DNA from: Streptomyces sp. NBC_01198
GTDB taxonomy: Bacteria; Actinomycetota; Actinomycetes; Streptomycetales; Streptomycetaceae
DNA: 64,000 nt
Assembly: GCF_036010485.1 (NCBI RefSeq)
Contig: NZ_CP108568.1
Location: forward strand, 1,798,001 to 1,862,000
Direction of reading: 5' to 3'
The first letter of the stretch is position 1, and each line of letters opens with the position of its first letter. The notes below the pieces were generated by a model, which did no database searches, was not told where the DNA came from, and was given only the letters and a program-made list of their open reading frames with translations. Shown here piece by piece: positions 25,889-34,196 of the stretch. The position numbers were made by a program, and so were the translations under genes.

Positions 25889-28363
25889 TCAGGCGTCCCA
25901 GACCGTCACCGCCGTGCGGTCGTCGGCGTAGCCCTTGACCCGGGTCTGGGTGTCGGCCAGATACGCCGCCAGGCCCGGCACCCGGCCGCCGCCCCAGCGT
26001 TCGGCCAGATGGGCGCCCAGCGCGGGTTCGCCGCGCAGCGGCTCCGCCAGGCCGGCACTGCACATCACCAGCGCGTCACCCGGCTGGGCGACCGTCGCGC
26101 GGAACCGGAACGGGGCGGCGGTCTCGTCCAGTGCCTGGTCGAGGTCCTGCCAGGCACCCGACCTGATACGGAACAGCCCGCCGTCGCCGACCCCGAAGAA
26201 CAGCCGGATCGGGCACGCCGGGTCCGCGGGCAGCAGCAGGCAGCGCAGCGACGCCGTGTACGTGCCCTCGTCCAGACCCAGGTCCTCACCCCGGGCGCGC
26301 AGCCGCCCGTAGCAGCGGTCCGTCAGCCGGTGCAGCCCGGACTTCAGCGAGCCGCGCCGGGCCGCGCGCATGTCCTGGGACAGCCGGTCCCTGCTGCGGC
26401 CGACGGCCCCGGCGATCCACCGCACCGCGTCCTGCGCGGCCCGGTGCGCGTCGTCTGCGGCCCGGGCGCCGCTGGCCATCGCGACCAGCAGCAGCGCGTC
26501 GTCCCCGGTGCCGAAGCGGGCGGTGATCAGCGCGTCCCTGCGCGGCTGCCCGCGGTAGCGCGCGGAATCCCCGCGCACGCTGACCGTACGCAGGGTCAGG
26601 CTGCCGTACTGGGCCCCGTCGAGCACGGTGTCGGCCATCAGCCCGTCAAGACCGTCGGGATCCGCCTCGGGCCAGGCAGTCGGCTCCGCCGCGTAGGTCG
26701 GCGGCCCGCCCCCCACGACCTCCGCCTCCGGCTCACGCTCCCCCGTCGCGGCGACCCACCCGGGCGGCAGCTCAGGCGCCCACCGCACCCCGCCTTCCCC
26801 GAACGCGGTCTCCCCCCAGACGTCCCCGCCCCGGGGCGCCCCACCCGCATCGTCGAGCCGCGCGGGCGGCATCGGAGGAAGCGGGCGCGGCACGGGCCGA
26901 GCCCCCGCCGAGCCGCTCCCGCCGCCTTGCCCGCCGTACGTCCCGGCCGCCGGCTGAGCACCATCACCCGCCCCGGCCCGCGGAGCCAGCGGCAACCCGG
27001 AACCACGCCCGTACAACTCGACGGACCCACCCCCGTCAGCACCAGGCGCGGGCTGCGCGACCCCGGCGCCGGGGTCGCTAGGCACGGGACGCGGGAAGGG
27101 CGGAGGGACGGGAGTGCTCCCGGGACTCCCAGGCGGGCCGTCGTATGGGCGGCCGCCGGGCGCGGGCTGCGCAACGCCTCCGGCGTCAGGCTCGCCCACC
27201 GCGGGACGCGGAAACGGCGGAAGGTCCGGGGCGCTCGCGGAAGGCTCGGGCGGGGCGCCGGGCGGCTCCGCCGGGGCGTTCTCGTGCGGGGGTGCCTGCG
27301 GGAAGCCCTCGGGGGTCGGCGGCGGGGTCGGGGCCTGGGGGTCTTTCGGCGGGGTCGGGGGCTGGGGTGGCGGGGAGGTCCAGGGCTCGGCGGGGCGCAG
27401 GGTCACGCCCGGGTCCTCGGCGGTCGTGCGGGGGTCCGGCTGGGCGGGGAACCGCGGGGCGGGCCAGCCGGGCGGACGGCGGTCCGCGGCAGGCGGTGGC
27501 GTGGCGGGTGCCCAGGGCACCGCGGGGGCGGGCGGTGCGTCGCCCCACGGGCGGGACGGCGCCGGGGCGTCGCGGTCGGCGGCGGATTCGGCCTGCTCGG
27601 GGTGGGCAGGCCGCGCCGACCAGGCGTCCCACGGGCGTGCCGCACCCGCCTCCGGGGCGTCGTCCTCCTCGGCCTCCGGGGTCGGGAACATCGGCCGCGC
27701 CGACCACGCGTCCCACGGCGGGGGCTCGGGGGCGGGGTCCGGGGCGGGTGCCGCCGGGCTCTCTTCACGGGTCCCGGGGGGCGCGGGCGGCGCCGCCTCC
27801 GGCAGCGGCTCCGCGTCCTGAGGCCTCGCGGCGGAATCCGGCGCCGGTCCGGGGGACGGCTCGCGGTCCTGCGGGACGGCCGTGGGCGCGTCCGGCTCGG
27901 CGCCGGACGGCGACGACCCGGCCACCGGCGGACTGGCCAGCTGCGGACTGGCCACCGGCGGATCCTCGGCCGAGACATCCGGCGCGGACGGGGCGGACGG
28001 CGCGGACGGCGCGGACGGCTCAGGCGGCGCAAGCGACGCGGGCGCCCCAGGCGGCGCGGCCGGCGAATACGGCTCAGGCGGCGCGGCCGGCCCCCGATCC
28101 GGGCCGGGCGCCGGCGGCGGGGGCGTGCGGGTCGGGCGGGGCCAGGAGGCGGGCGGGGCCGGGGCGGTCGGGCGGCGCAGCCGCAGCGTGTCCGCGGCCG
28201 GGGGCGCCGGAGGCGGCGGCGACATCGCGGTGAGCGCCGAGTCGAAGTGCGCGTCGACCGACTCCGGCGCGGCGGGACCAGGCCCGGCGGCCGCCTCCTC
28301 GTCGTACAACTGCCGCCACCAGTCGTCCTCTTGGCCCTCGCGCGACTCCCCCTGCTGGCTCAT
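25889..28363 (-). CDS. PP2C-like phosphatase domain protein with very long Pro/Ala-rich N-terminus
   Basis: This 824-residue protein starts at ATG 28363 after AAGGG. Residues about 20-580 are low complexity, dominated by Pro, Ala, Gly, Ser and Glu, and probably disordered, with recurring short blocks such as PWDAWSARP (twice). The last ~230 residues form a PP2C-like domain (VRGDSARYRGQPRRDALITA, LLLVAMASGARAADDAHRAA, GDALVMCSAGLAEPLRGEPA, YADDRTAVTVWDA). Some of the usual metal-binding aspartates seem replaced (MASGAR where DG-type motifs are common), so it may bind rather than cleave phosphoproteins. It is soluble, with no membrane segment. It could be a target of serine/threonine kinases, but no kinase is nearby. 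Confidence 0.75.
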   Translation of the reverse strand: MSQQGESREGQEDDWWRQLYDEEAAAGPGPAAPESVDAHFDSALTAMSPPPPAPPAADTLRLRRPTAPAPPASWPRPTRTPPPPAPGPDRGPAAPPEPYSPAAPPGAPASLAPPEPSAPSAPSAPSAPDVSAEDPPVASPQLASPPVAGSSPSGAEPDAPTAVPQDREPSPGPAPDSAARPQDAEPLPEAAPPAPPGTREESPAAPAPDPAPEPPPWDAWSARPMFPTPEAEEDDAPEAGAARPWDAWSARPAHPEQAESAADRDAPAPSRPWGDAPPAPAVPWAPATPPPAADRRPPGWPAPRFPAQPDPRTTAEDPGVTLRPAEPWTSPPPQPPTPPKDPQAPTPPPTPEGFPQAPPHENAPAEPPGAPPEPSASAPDLPPFPRPAVGEPDAGGVAQPAPGGRPYDGPPGSPGSTPVPPPFPRPVPSDPGAGVAQPAPGADGGGSVELYGRGSGLPLAPRAGAGDGAQPAAGTYGGQGGGSGSAGARPVPRPLPPMPPARLDDAGGAPRGGDVWGETAFGEGGVRWAPELPPGWVAATGEREPEAEVVGGGPPTYAAEPTAWPEADPDGLDGLMADTVLDGAQYGSLTLRTVSVRGDSARYRGQPRRDALITARFGTGDDALLLVAMASGARAADDAHRAAQDAVRWIAGAVGRSRDRLSQDMRAARRGSLKSGLHRLTDRCYGRLRARGEDLGLDEGTYTASLRCLLLPADPACPIRLFFGVGDGGLFRIRSGAWQDLDQALDETAAPFRFRATVAQPGDALVMCSAGLAEPLRGEPALGAHLAERWGGGRVPGLAAYLADTQTRVKGYADDRTAVTVWDA

Positions 28364-28507
28364 GCCCTTATTGTCCACCGCCCGGGCCGCCGGGAAACGT
28401 GGAAACGCCGCGCCGCCTGCCACCGCACCCGCCACACCCGCACCTCCGCCCGCCGTCCGGACCGCCCGGACGGGCGAGGGCCACCGGAATCCGGCAGGGT
28501 GGGACCC

Positions 28508-28993
28508 ATGGGGACCGCACAGTCGATCCTGATCGGCGCGGTGATGCTGCTAGGCCTCATCGGCGTGCCGGTCCCCGGCGTACCGGGAACCCTGCTGTGC
28601 TGGGCCGCCGTCCTGTGGTGGGCGACGTCCGTGCACACCGCCCTCACCTGGGGCGTACTGGCCGGTGCCACCGGCCTCCTTGCGGTCGCCCAGGTCCTGG
28701 TCTGGCGGCTGCCGCCACGCCGTATCCGCGACTCGGGCGTCGGCTGGCGCACGGTGATCGACGCCGGGGCGGTCGCCGTCGCGGGCTTCTTCCTGGTGCC
28801 GGTGGTCGGCGCCGTCCTCGGCTTCGTCGGCAGCATCTACGTCACCGAACGGGTCCGCCTCGGCGGCGGCCACCGCTCCGCCTGGACGTCGACCAGGCGG
28901 GTGATGCGTACGGTCGGCGGATCGGTCCTCGTCGAGCAGCTGGCGTGCCTGCTCGTCGTCGGCACCTGGCTGGTCGCGACCGTCGTGAGCTGA
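28508..28993 (+). CDS. DUF456 membrane protein
   Basis: This 161-residue protein has four or five hydrophobic segments (ILIGAVMLLGLIGVPVPGVP, LLCWAAVLWWATSV, LLAVAQVLVW, VAVAGFFLVPVVGAVLGFVG, LACLLVVGTWLVATVV). The Pro-Val-Pro-Gly-x-Pro-Gly turn after the first helix is typical of DUF456. The function is unknown. It is divergent from the PP2C-like gene with 144 bases between; no good Shine-Dalgarno is seen (AGGGTGGGACCC). Confidence 0.85.
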   Translation: MGTAQSILIGAVMLLGLIGVPVPGVPGTLLCWAAVLWWATSVHTALTWGVLAGATGLLAVAQVLVWRLPPRRIRDSGVGWRTVIDAGAVAVAGFFLVPVVGAVLGFVGSIYVTERVRLGGGHRSAWTSTRRVMRTVGGSVLVEQLACLLVVGTWLVATVVS

Positions 28994-29054
28994 GTCCGGA
29001 GCCGCGACCGGAACCCGCGACCGTCACGGCAGCCCGGCAGCCGGGACCCGAGCG

Positions 29055-29096
29055 CGGGCCGGCGACTTTCAGGCCGCTGAAAATTCCGCCGGCCCG
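29055..29096 (+). terminator. Two-step hairpin, probable terminator
   Basis: The outer 10-bp stem (29055-29064 with 29087-29096, CGGGCCGGCG) encloses an inner 6-bp stem TTTCAG/CTGAAA with loop GCCG. It lies 62 bases after the DUF456 stop. Confidence 0.75.
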
Positions 29097-29126
29097 GCGC
29101 CGTCACCCCAGCTCCACGGCTTCCAA

Positions 29127-29142
29127 ACTGGTCTGGACCACA
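29127..29142 (+). promoter_or_regulatory. DasR-type operator (dre) candidate
   Basis: ACTGGTCTGGACCACA matches the DasR consensus AGTGGTCTAGACCACT at 13 of 16 positions. It lies about 390 bases before the lysozyme start. This suggests control by N-acetylglucosamine status, as known for DasR targets in S. coelicolor. Confidence 0.55.
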
Positions 29143-29530
29143 GTGGTTCTCCTCAACCCCTTTACGCCAAGGGGAAGTTCATGCGTCACTCATGGCGCGT
29201 TCACATCAAGCACATCGTGCGCACCGCACCACACAGCACCATCGTGCGCAGCACCGCACCGCACCGCACCGCACCACGACGCTGTCGCACCACCCCGCAC
29301 TTCCCCCGCGCGAGGACGCGCGGACCCCCGAGCACCCCGGCACCCCGCACCGGCGGGGCAGTCGGTGACCGCTCGCGCGCTACGCGAGTAGACCCGCCGG
29401 CCGCACGCGGCAGGACGGGTCAGGACGGGTCAGGGCACCACCGGACCCCGGCCGCCCCCGGCCGGGCACAGCACGACCCCGCACCAGGCACACCCCCCGC
29501 ACCACCCCCCAACGCGCCAGGAGGAAAGCC
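29143..29530 (+). other. Long leader, low-complexity CACCG-rich
   Basis: This untranslated stretch has runs of CACCG/GCACC repeats (29,200-29,290 and 29,440-29,510) and no convincing reading frame. I looked for the c-di-AMP (ydaO) riboswitch often found before streptomycete wall hydrolases and did not recognise its conserved core. Confidence 0.5.
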
Positions 29531-30418
29531 TTGTTCTCCCGAATCCGCAACACCCGGGCCGTGCAGCGGAAACTGATGGTGGCCGGAGTCCTCGCCGCGA
29601 GCACGGCGCTCGCCGCGACGATGTCGGCGGGCACCGCAGGCGCCCAGTCGCTGCCGTCCGGCAGCCACATCCCGCTCGGCGGCGGCTACATGGGTGTCGG
29701 CTACACCCAGGACAGCAAGGCTCCCGCCCCCGACAGCCGGCAGCTCAGGCTCGACGCCCCCGGCATCATGGCGCCGAACGCCTCCTACCCGGCGGGCATC
29801 GACGTCTCGCACTACCAGGGCACGATCAACTGGACGTCGGTGAAGTCGGCCGGCATCCAGTTCGCGTACATCAAGGCCACCGAGAGCACCAACTACAAGG
29901 ACCCGACCTTCAACGCGGACTACCTCAACGCCTACAACGCCCGGGTGATCCGCGGTGCCTACCACTTCGCGCGCCCCGACCTGTCGACCGGCGCGGCGCA
30001 GGCCAACTACTTCGCGAGCAACGGCGGCGCCTGGTCCGCGGACAATCTGACACTGCCCGGGATGCTGGACCTGGAAGGCGGCTGCTACGGCAAGTCGGCG
30101 GCCTCGATGCAGTCGTGGATCCTGGACTTCTACAACACCTACAAGTCAAGGACCGGCCGTGACGTCGTCCTCTACACCAGCGCGAGCTGGTGGAACTCGT
30201 GCACCGGCGGCTGGGGCGGCATGTCCGCCAGGAGCCCGCTGAACGTCGCGCACTGGACCAGCGCAGCCAGCCCGACCATCCCGAGCGGCTTCCCGTTCTG
30301 GACCTTCTGGCAGTACAGCGACTCCGGATCGGTGAGCGGCGTCTCCGGCGCCGTGGACCGCGACCGGTTCAGCGCGGACAGCACCCGCCTGCTGGCACTG
30401 GCCAACAACACCCCCTGA
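29531..30418 (+). CDS. Secreted GH25 lysozyme (N-acetylmuramidase), TTG start
   Basis: The protein is 295 residues. The start is TTG, decided by AGGAGGA six to twelve bases upstream and by the signal peptide that follows (KLMVAGVLAASTALAATMSA, cut near AGA-QS). The GH25 domain starts with YPAGIDVSHYQGTINW (catalytic Asp region) and continues with FAYIKATEST, GAYHFARPD and MLDLEGGCYG (the Asp-x-Glu pair) to FWTFWQYSDSGSV. It cleaves the beta-1,4 bond between N-acetylmuramic acid and N-acetylglucosamine in peptidoglycan. The length and order match secreted streptomycete lysozymes. It is a single-gene unit closed by a hairpin, with a candidate DasR site far upstream. Confidence 0.92.
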   Translation: MFSRIRNTRAVQRKLMVAGVLAASTALAATMSAGTAGAQSLPSGSHIPLGGGYMGVGYTQDSKAPAPDSRQLRLDAPGIMAPNASYPAGIDVSHYQGTINWTSVKSAGIQFAYIKATESTNYKDPTFNADYLNAYNARVIRGAYHFARPDLSTGAAQANYFASNGGAWSADNLTLPGMLDLEGGCYGKSAASMQSWILDFYNTYKSRTGRDVVLYTSASWWNSCTGGWGGMSARSPLNVAHWTSAASPTIPSGFPFWTFWQYSDSGSVSGVSGAVDRDRFSADSTRLLALANNTP

Positions 30419-30430
30419 CCCGCATCCACT

Positions 30431-30469
30431 CGGACCTGCGACCTAGGACCCGCCTGGGCCGCAGGTCCG
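30431..30469 (+). terminator. Hairpin terminator after lysozyme
   Basis: A 10-bp perfect stem (30431-30440 with 30460-30469, CGGACCTGCG) lies 12 bases after the stop. Confidence 0.8.
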
Positions 30470-30505
30470 ATGAAGCGGTCTTCCCGGCGTGTGAGTCTTG
30501 ACCCC

Positions 30506-30892
30506 ATGACGAAAACTTCCGCACGGACGCAACTGGACGACACCGAGCTGGCCTACCTCCACGACCAGCGCCTGGGCCGGCTGGCGACGGTGGACGCGAA
30601 GGGCCGGCCGCAGGCCAACCCGGTCGGTTTCTTCCTGCGCCCCGACAGCACGATCGACATCTCCGGCTACGCCATGGGCACCACCAAGAAGTGGCGCAAC
30701 ATCGCAGCCAACGCGCACGTCTCGCTGGTCGTGGACGACATCGCGAGCCTGCGGCCGTGGAAGGTCCGCGGGGTGGAGATCCGCGGCACCGCCGAGCAGA
30801 TCGTCGGCCCGCACGACCTCGGCGCGCACTTCAGCCCCGAACTGATCAGGATCACGCCCTACGCCATCTACAGCTGGGGCCTGGACGCCTGA
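30506..30892 (+). CDS. PPOX-class F420-dependent oxidoreductase-like protein
   Basis: This 128-residue split-barrel protein has LAYLHDQRLGRLATVDAKGR, PQANPVGFF and TTKKWRNIAANAHVSLVVDD, and ends SWGLDA. This subgroup of pyridoxamine-phosphate-oxidase-like proteins (PPOX class, F420-dependent) binds deazaflavin F420 and reduces small substrates. The actual substrate is unknown. It lies between two terminators and so is transcribed alone. The Shine-Dalgarno is weak (TGAGTC), and the ATG could be close to a leaderless start. Confidence 0.85.
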   Translation: MTKTSARTQLDDTELAYLHDQRLGRLATVDAKGRPQANPVGFFLRPDSTIDISGYAMGTTKKWRNIAANAHVSLVVDDIASLRPWKVRGVEIRGTAEQIVGPHDLGAHFSPELIRITPYAIYSWGLDA

Positions 30893-30906
30893 GATGATCC
30901 GTCGTG

Positions 30907-30931
30907 CCCCGCGGGGCGGCCTCCCGCGGGG
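30907..30931 (+). terminator. Hairpin terminator
   Basis: A 9-bp stem CCCCGCGGG/CCCGCGGGG with a 7-base loop lies 14 bases after the PPOX gene. Confidence 0.75.
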
Positions 30932-30953
30932 TAAAGCTCACGCTATGAAATAA

Positions 30954-30965
30954 GAGAGCGCTCTC
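30954..30965 (+). promoter_or_regulatory. Palindromic operator GAGAGCGCTCTC, LacI self-control
   Basis: This perfect 12-bp palindrome lies 80 bases before the LacI gene. It has the GAGCGCTC core of CebR-type operators (TGGGAGCGCTCCCA) and recurs as a 14-bp palindrome before the GH3 gene at 34703. Confidence 0.75.
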
Positions 30966-31045
30966 ACGCGACGCCGGGTGACCCGTTACGCTGTGCGTGC
31001 CGATCCCGGAACTTTTTGTTATCCGTGCGCGAAGGAGCCCTCCCC

Positions 31046-32092
31046 GTGTCCGACCCGACGTTCGCGGCCCGCCCCACTCTCGAGGAAGTCGCGGCGCGGG
31101 CCGGGGTGTCACGGGCGACGGCGTCACGGGTGGTCAACGGGAGCGAAGGCGTACGGGCACCGCTGGTCGAGCGGGTGCGCGCGGCCGTCGACGAGCTGGG
31201 GTACGTACCCAACCAGGCGGCCCGCACGCTGGTCACCCGGCGAAACGGCGCGGTCGCCGTCGTGGTGGCCGAGCCCGAGACGCGGTTCTTCGCCGACCCC
31301 TTCTTCGCCCAGCAGGTACGCGGCATCAGCAAGGAACTGACCGCGCACGACAACCAGTTGGTGCTGCTGCTCACCGAGGGCGCCGCCGACTACGAGCGGG
31401 TCGGCCGCTATCTGGCCGGCGGCCACGTGGACGGCGCACTGATCTTCTCGCTGCACGACGACGACTCGCTGCCGCTGATGGCCCGCAAGGCGGGGGTGGC
31501 GACCGTGATAGGGGGCCGGCCCGGCTGGTCGGACGCCGAGTCGGGGCCGACCACGCTCTACGTGGACTGCGACAACCGCGGCGGCGCGCGGGATGCCGTC
31601 AACCATCTGCTGAAGCTGGGCCGCCGGCGCATCGGGCACATCGCGGGCCCGCTGGACCAGACCGCGTCCATCGACCGGCTGGACGGCTTCCGCGACGTGC
31701 TGCCGGACATCGACCCGCGGCTGATCGCGGAGGGCGACTTCACACCGGACGGCGGTTCGCGGGCGATGGAGCAGCTGCTGCAGCACTCTCCCGACCTCGA
31801 CGCGGTCTTCGCCGCCTCCGACGTGATGGCGTCCGGCGCGCTGCGGGTGCTGCGGCAGCGCGGGCGGCGAGTGCCTGAGGACGTGGCGGTGATCGGCTTC
31901 GACGACATCGTCTCGGTCGCCGAGTGGACCGACCCGCCGCTGACCACGATCCGGCAGGACATCGAGGAGATGGGCCGGATGATGGCGCGGCTGCTGCTGC
32001 GCGCCCTCGGTCCGTCCGCCGTCCCCGGCGTGGCGCCCGCGCTGGCCCCGATCGTGACCCCCACCCAACTGGTGGTACGCGCGTCGGCGTGA
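31046..32092 (+). CDS. LacI family transcriptional regulator
   Basis: This 348-residue protein has an N-terminal LacI HTH (TLEEVAARAGVSRATASRVV, hinge helix VPNQAARTLVTRR) and a periplasmic-binding-type sensor domain (FADPFFAQQVRGISKEL, DGALIFSLHDDD, DLDAVFAASDVMASGALRVL, VIGFDDIVSVAEW). GTG 31046 is chosen because GAAGGAG lies 8 bases upstream and because the HTH then begins about ten residues in, as usual. Candidate operators are its own upstream palindrome and the one before the GH3 gene, which suggests a beta-glucoside- or cello-oligosaccharide-responsive repressor. It is not adjacent to a transporter, so the inducer is inferred only. Confidence 0.92.
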   Translation: MSDPTFAARPTLEEVAARAGVSRATASRVVNGSEGVRAPLVERVRAAVDELGYVPNQAARTLVTRRNGAVAVVVAEPETRFFADPFFAQQVRGISKELTAHDNQLVLLLTEGAADYERVGRYLAGGHVDGALIFSLHDDDSLPLMARKAGVATVIGGRPGWSDAESGPTTLYVDCDNRGGARDAVNHLLKLGRRRIGHIAGPLDQTASIDRLDGFRDVLPDIDPRLIAEGDFTPDGGSRAMEQLLQHSPDLDAVFAASDVMASGALRVLRQRGRRVPEDVAVIGFDDIVSVAEWTDPPLTTIRQDIEEMGRMMARLLLRALGPSAVPGVAPALAPIVTPTQLVVRASA

Positions 32093-32265
32093 TCCGGGGC
32101 GCACGCCGGCGCCATCGGCGCTGAGCCGTACGGCCGTTCGACCACCGGCCGGCGAAGCCGGTTCGCCGACCTGTGGGTTGGGAAGGTCGGGCAACGGGAA
32201 GGTCACGGTCAGGCAGCGAACGTGAGAGTGCGGTGAAGACCGCACCGGGAACGAGGAGGACCGCA

Positions 32266-32397
32266 ATGGCCTACTCCGTGATCCTCGGGATCGTGATCGT
32301 CGCACTGGTGGTGGTCGGCGTCATCGGGTCGTTCTGGAGCGCCGGCAGCCCGATCGCGGTGCGCCGCCGCCACGGGCGTGGCGGCGGCGCCGGGTGA
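32266..32397 (+). CDS. Small single-helix membrane protein (43 aa)
   Basis: The ATG follows GAGGAGGA by seven bases. The first ~27 residues are one hydrophobic helix (SVILGIVIVALVVVGVIGSF) and are followed by a basic tail (RRRHGRG) that would stay in the cytoplasm. Peptides of this type are frequent in streptomycetes; the function is unknown. It converges on rsgA with ten bases between the stops. Confidence 0.7.
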   Translation: MAYSVILGIVIVALVVVGVIGSFWSAGSPIAVRRRHGRGGGAG

Positions 32398-32407
32398 CAG
32401 CCGGAGG

Positions 32408-33517
32408 TCAGACCGTCCTGCGGTGACCACCACCCCCGCCCCGCTTTCGCTGGTACATCTCGCGGCCTGCCGCCGACCGCTGCTTCCACTCGCGCCGCAG
32501 GTCGGCGCGCAGCCGCTGGTCGGTGCGCGAGGCGATCCAGGCGTTCTCGCGCAGCAGCTTGCGGTAGCTGTCGAGCCTGCGGTGCTGCAGGGTGCCGTCG
32601 GCGAGTGCGGCCAGCACCGCGCATCCGGGTTCCGCCTGGTGCGAGCAGTCCTGGAAGCGGCAGTCCGCGGCCAGTTGCTCGATCTCGGCGAAGACCTGGC
32701 CGAGCCCGGCCTGGGCGTCCCACAGCCCGACACCGCGCAGCCCCGGGGTGTCGATGAGCACCCCGCCGCCGGGAAGTGCCAGCAGGTCGCGGGTGGTGGT
32801 GGTGTGCCGGCCCTTGCCGTCGGCGTCCCTGATGGTCTGCACCTCCTGGACCTCGCGGCCCAACAGGGCGTTGGTCAAGGTGGACTTGCCGGCGCCCGAC
32901 TGGCCGAGCAGCACCGCGGTGCCGCCGGTCAGCACGTCGGTCAGGGTGTCGATCCCGGCGCCGGTGGCCGCGCTGACCACCAGCACCCGCACACCGGGCG
33001 CCGCGGCCTCGGCGTCGGCCAGCAGATGCGTGCTGTCGTCGAGCGTGTCGGCCTTGGTGAGCACCACCAGCGGGATGGCGCCGCTCTCCCAGGCCAGCGA
33101 CAGGAAGCGTTCGAGCCGCCCGAGGTCGAGTTCGGCCGCGAGCGACACGCAGATCACCGCGTGGTCGACGTTGGCGGCCAGCACCTGGCCCTCGGAGCGC
33201 TTGGAGGAGGTGGAGCGGACGAAGGCGGTGCGCCGCGGCAGCAGCGTACGGACCAGGCGGGGGTCGCCGCCCGGGTCGACGGCGGCCCAGTCCCCGGTGC
33301 ACACCACGCGCATCGGGTCGTGCGGCGTCACCAGCGAGGTGTCCGCCCGGACCGGGCCGTCGGCGGTGAACAGGTCGCACATGGCGCGGTCCACCCGCAC
33401 CACCCGCCCGGCCACCAGACCCTGCTCGGCGTACGGCGCGAACTCCGTCTCCCACACGTCGTCCCACCCGTGGGGCACGAGCGCATGCGAGGACGGGTCA
33501 CGAAAAGAGAAAGACAA
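32408..33517 (-). CDS. rsgA: Ribosome small-subunit biogenesis GTPase RsgA
   Basis: This 369-residue circularly permuted GTPase has an N-terminal OB-fold region, then G4 (LTKAD) and G5 (VSAATGAG) before G1 (GQSGAGKST), G2 (KGRHTTTTRD) and G3 (IDTPGLRG). The C-terminal zinc site is CRFQDCSHQAEPGC. RsgA binds the 30S subunit late in assembly and is released on GTP hydrolysis. The start ATG (MSFSFRDP) has AAGGGG 6-12 bases upstream. A 23-codon reading frame and a hairpin sit in its leader. It is monocistronic. Confidence 0.95.
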   Translation of the reverse strand: MSFSFRDPSSHALVPHGWDDVWETEFAPYAEQGLVAGRVVRVDRAMCDLFTADGPVRADTSLVTPHDPMRVVCTGDWAAVDPGGDPRLVRTLLPRRTAFVRSTSSKRSEGQVLAANVDHAVICVSLAAELDLGRLERFLSLAWESGAIPLVVLTKADTLDDSTHLLADAEAAAPGVRVLVVSAATGAGIDTLTDVLTGGTAVLLGQSGAGKSTLTNALLGREVQEVQTIRDADGKGRHTTTTRDLLALPGGGVLIDTPGLRGVGLWDAQAGLGQVFAEIEQLAADCRFQDCSHQAEPGCAVLAALADGTLQHRRLDSYRKLLRENAWIASRTDQRLRADLRREWKQRSAAGREMYQRKRGGGGGHRRTV

Positions 33518-33547
33518 GGGGAACCCTTCGAACGGGTGGCCCCGGCA

Positions 33548-33566
33548 CCGCGCGCCCGGCGCGCGG
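33548..33566 (-). promoter_or_regulatory. Hairpin between the upstream reading frame and rsgA
   Basis: An 8-bp perfect stem CCGCGCGC/GCGCGCGG with a 3-base loop lies 14 bases after the end of the short leader frame and 30 bases before the rsgA start. It could act as an attenuator coupled to translation of the leader. Confidence 0.5.
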
Positions 33567-33580
33567 CAGGAAGGAAGAGG

Positions 33581-33652
33581 TCAGCCGGAGACCACGGGAA
33601 TGCATGGCACGATCTGCTGGATACGGGCACGGCCCAGTGCATTGACAGCCAT
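33581..33652 (-). CDS. 23-residue leader peptide reading frame before rsgA
   Basis: The ATG at 33652 has a near-ideal Shine-Dalgarno (GGGAGG, seven bases upstream). The peptide begins MAVNALGRARIQQI and ends PCIPVVSG, 63 bases before rsgA on the same strand. A strong ribosome binding site on such a short frame suggests real translation. Possible roles are translational coupling, attenuation or a small peptide in its own right; I do not recognise the sequence. Confidence 0.55.
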   Translation of the reverse strand: MAVNALGRARIQQIVPCIPVVSG

Positions 33653-33847
33653 CGGTCACACCTCCCTGGTCAACTCAACGGCCGGCGCGGCAGCCCTGAC
33701 GGCTCCGCAGCGAACACCTGGGACGATAGCCCGCCCCGTCCGTAACCGCCACCTGTTTTTCCGCCGCCTCCGCAGACGCCGCCTCACGACGCCTCCCCCA
33801 GGACGCCGCCCCCGCAGACGCGGCCCCTGGCCGCCTTCGTCGTGGAC

Positions 33848-33875
33848 GGGGCTCGCCGGACGTCCGGCGAGCCCC
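33848..33875 (-). terminator. 28-bp perfect palindrome, terminator of the lectin fragment
   Basis: A 13-bp perfect stem (left arm GGGGCTCGCCGGA) with a 2-base loop lies 11 bases beyond the stop at 33887 on the minus strand. Confidence 0.8.
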
Positions 33876-33886
33876 GTCGGCGGGAC

Positions 33887-34196
33887 TTACGTACCGGGCA
33901 CCGTCCATCGCTGGTTGTTGCCGGTGTCGCAGTCCCACAGTTCGATCAGGGTGCCGTTGGCGGTGCCGCCGCTCCCGGTGGCCTCCACGCACTTGCCGAG
34001 AACCTGAAGGGGTTCCGTCGCCGGCGACGGTGACCTGCTGGGCGGCGGAGTTGTTGCACGTCCAGATCTGGATCTTGTTGCCGTTCGCCGTCGAGCCGTT
34101 GTCGTCCAGGCACTTGCCGCCGTTGGCCGACACGACCGGCCCGGCGCCGCCGGGGGTGCCGCCGGTGCCGCCGCCGATGCCGGGGGTGACCAGTCC
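33887..34196 (-). pseudogene. Ricin B-type lectin gene, 3' fragment with frameshift
   Basis: On the minus strand the frame begins in a Gly/Thr/Pro linker (TPGIGGGTGGTPGG) and reads a ricin-type repeat (GGKCLDDNGSTANGNKIQIW, TCNNSAAQQVTVAGDG). It shifts frame at a CCCC run near 34,012 and finishes with a second repeat (LQVLGKCVEATGSGGTANGT, ELWDCDTGNNQRWTVPGT-stop). Removing one C restores a single frame. No enzyme domain, signal peptide or start precedes it; its 5' end stops at the joint near 34,190. The palindromic terminator at the end shows it was once a complete secreted-enzyme gene. Confidence 0.75.

Noticed and set aside
29143..29530. c-di-AMP (ydaO) riboswitch in front of the lysozyme
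   Set aside because: The context is suggestive, but the conserved core and pseudoknot bases could not be found by eye in this CACCG-rich leader.
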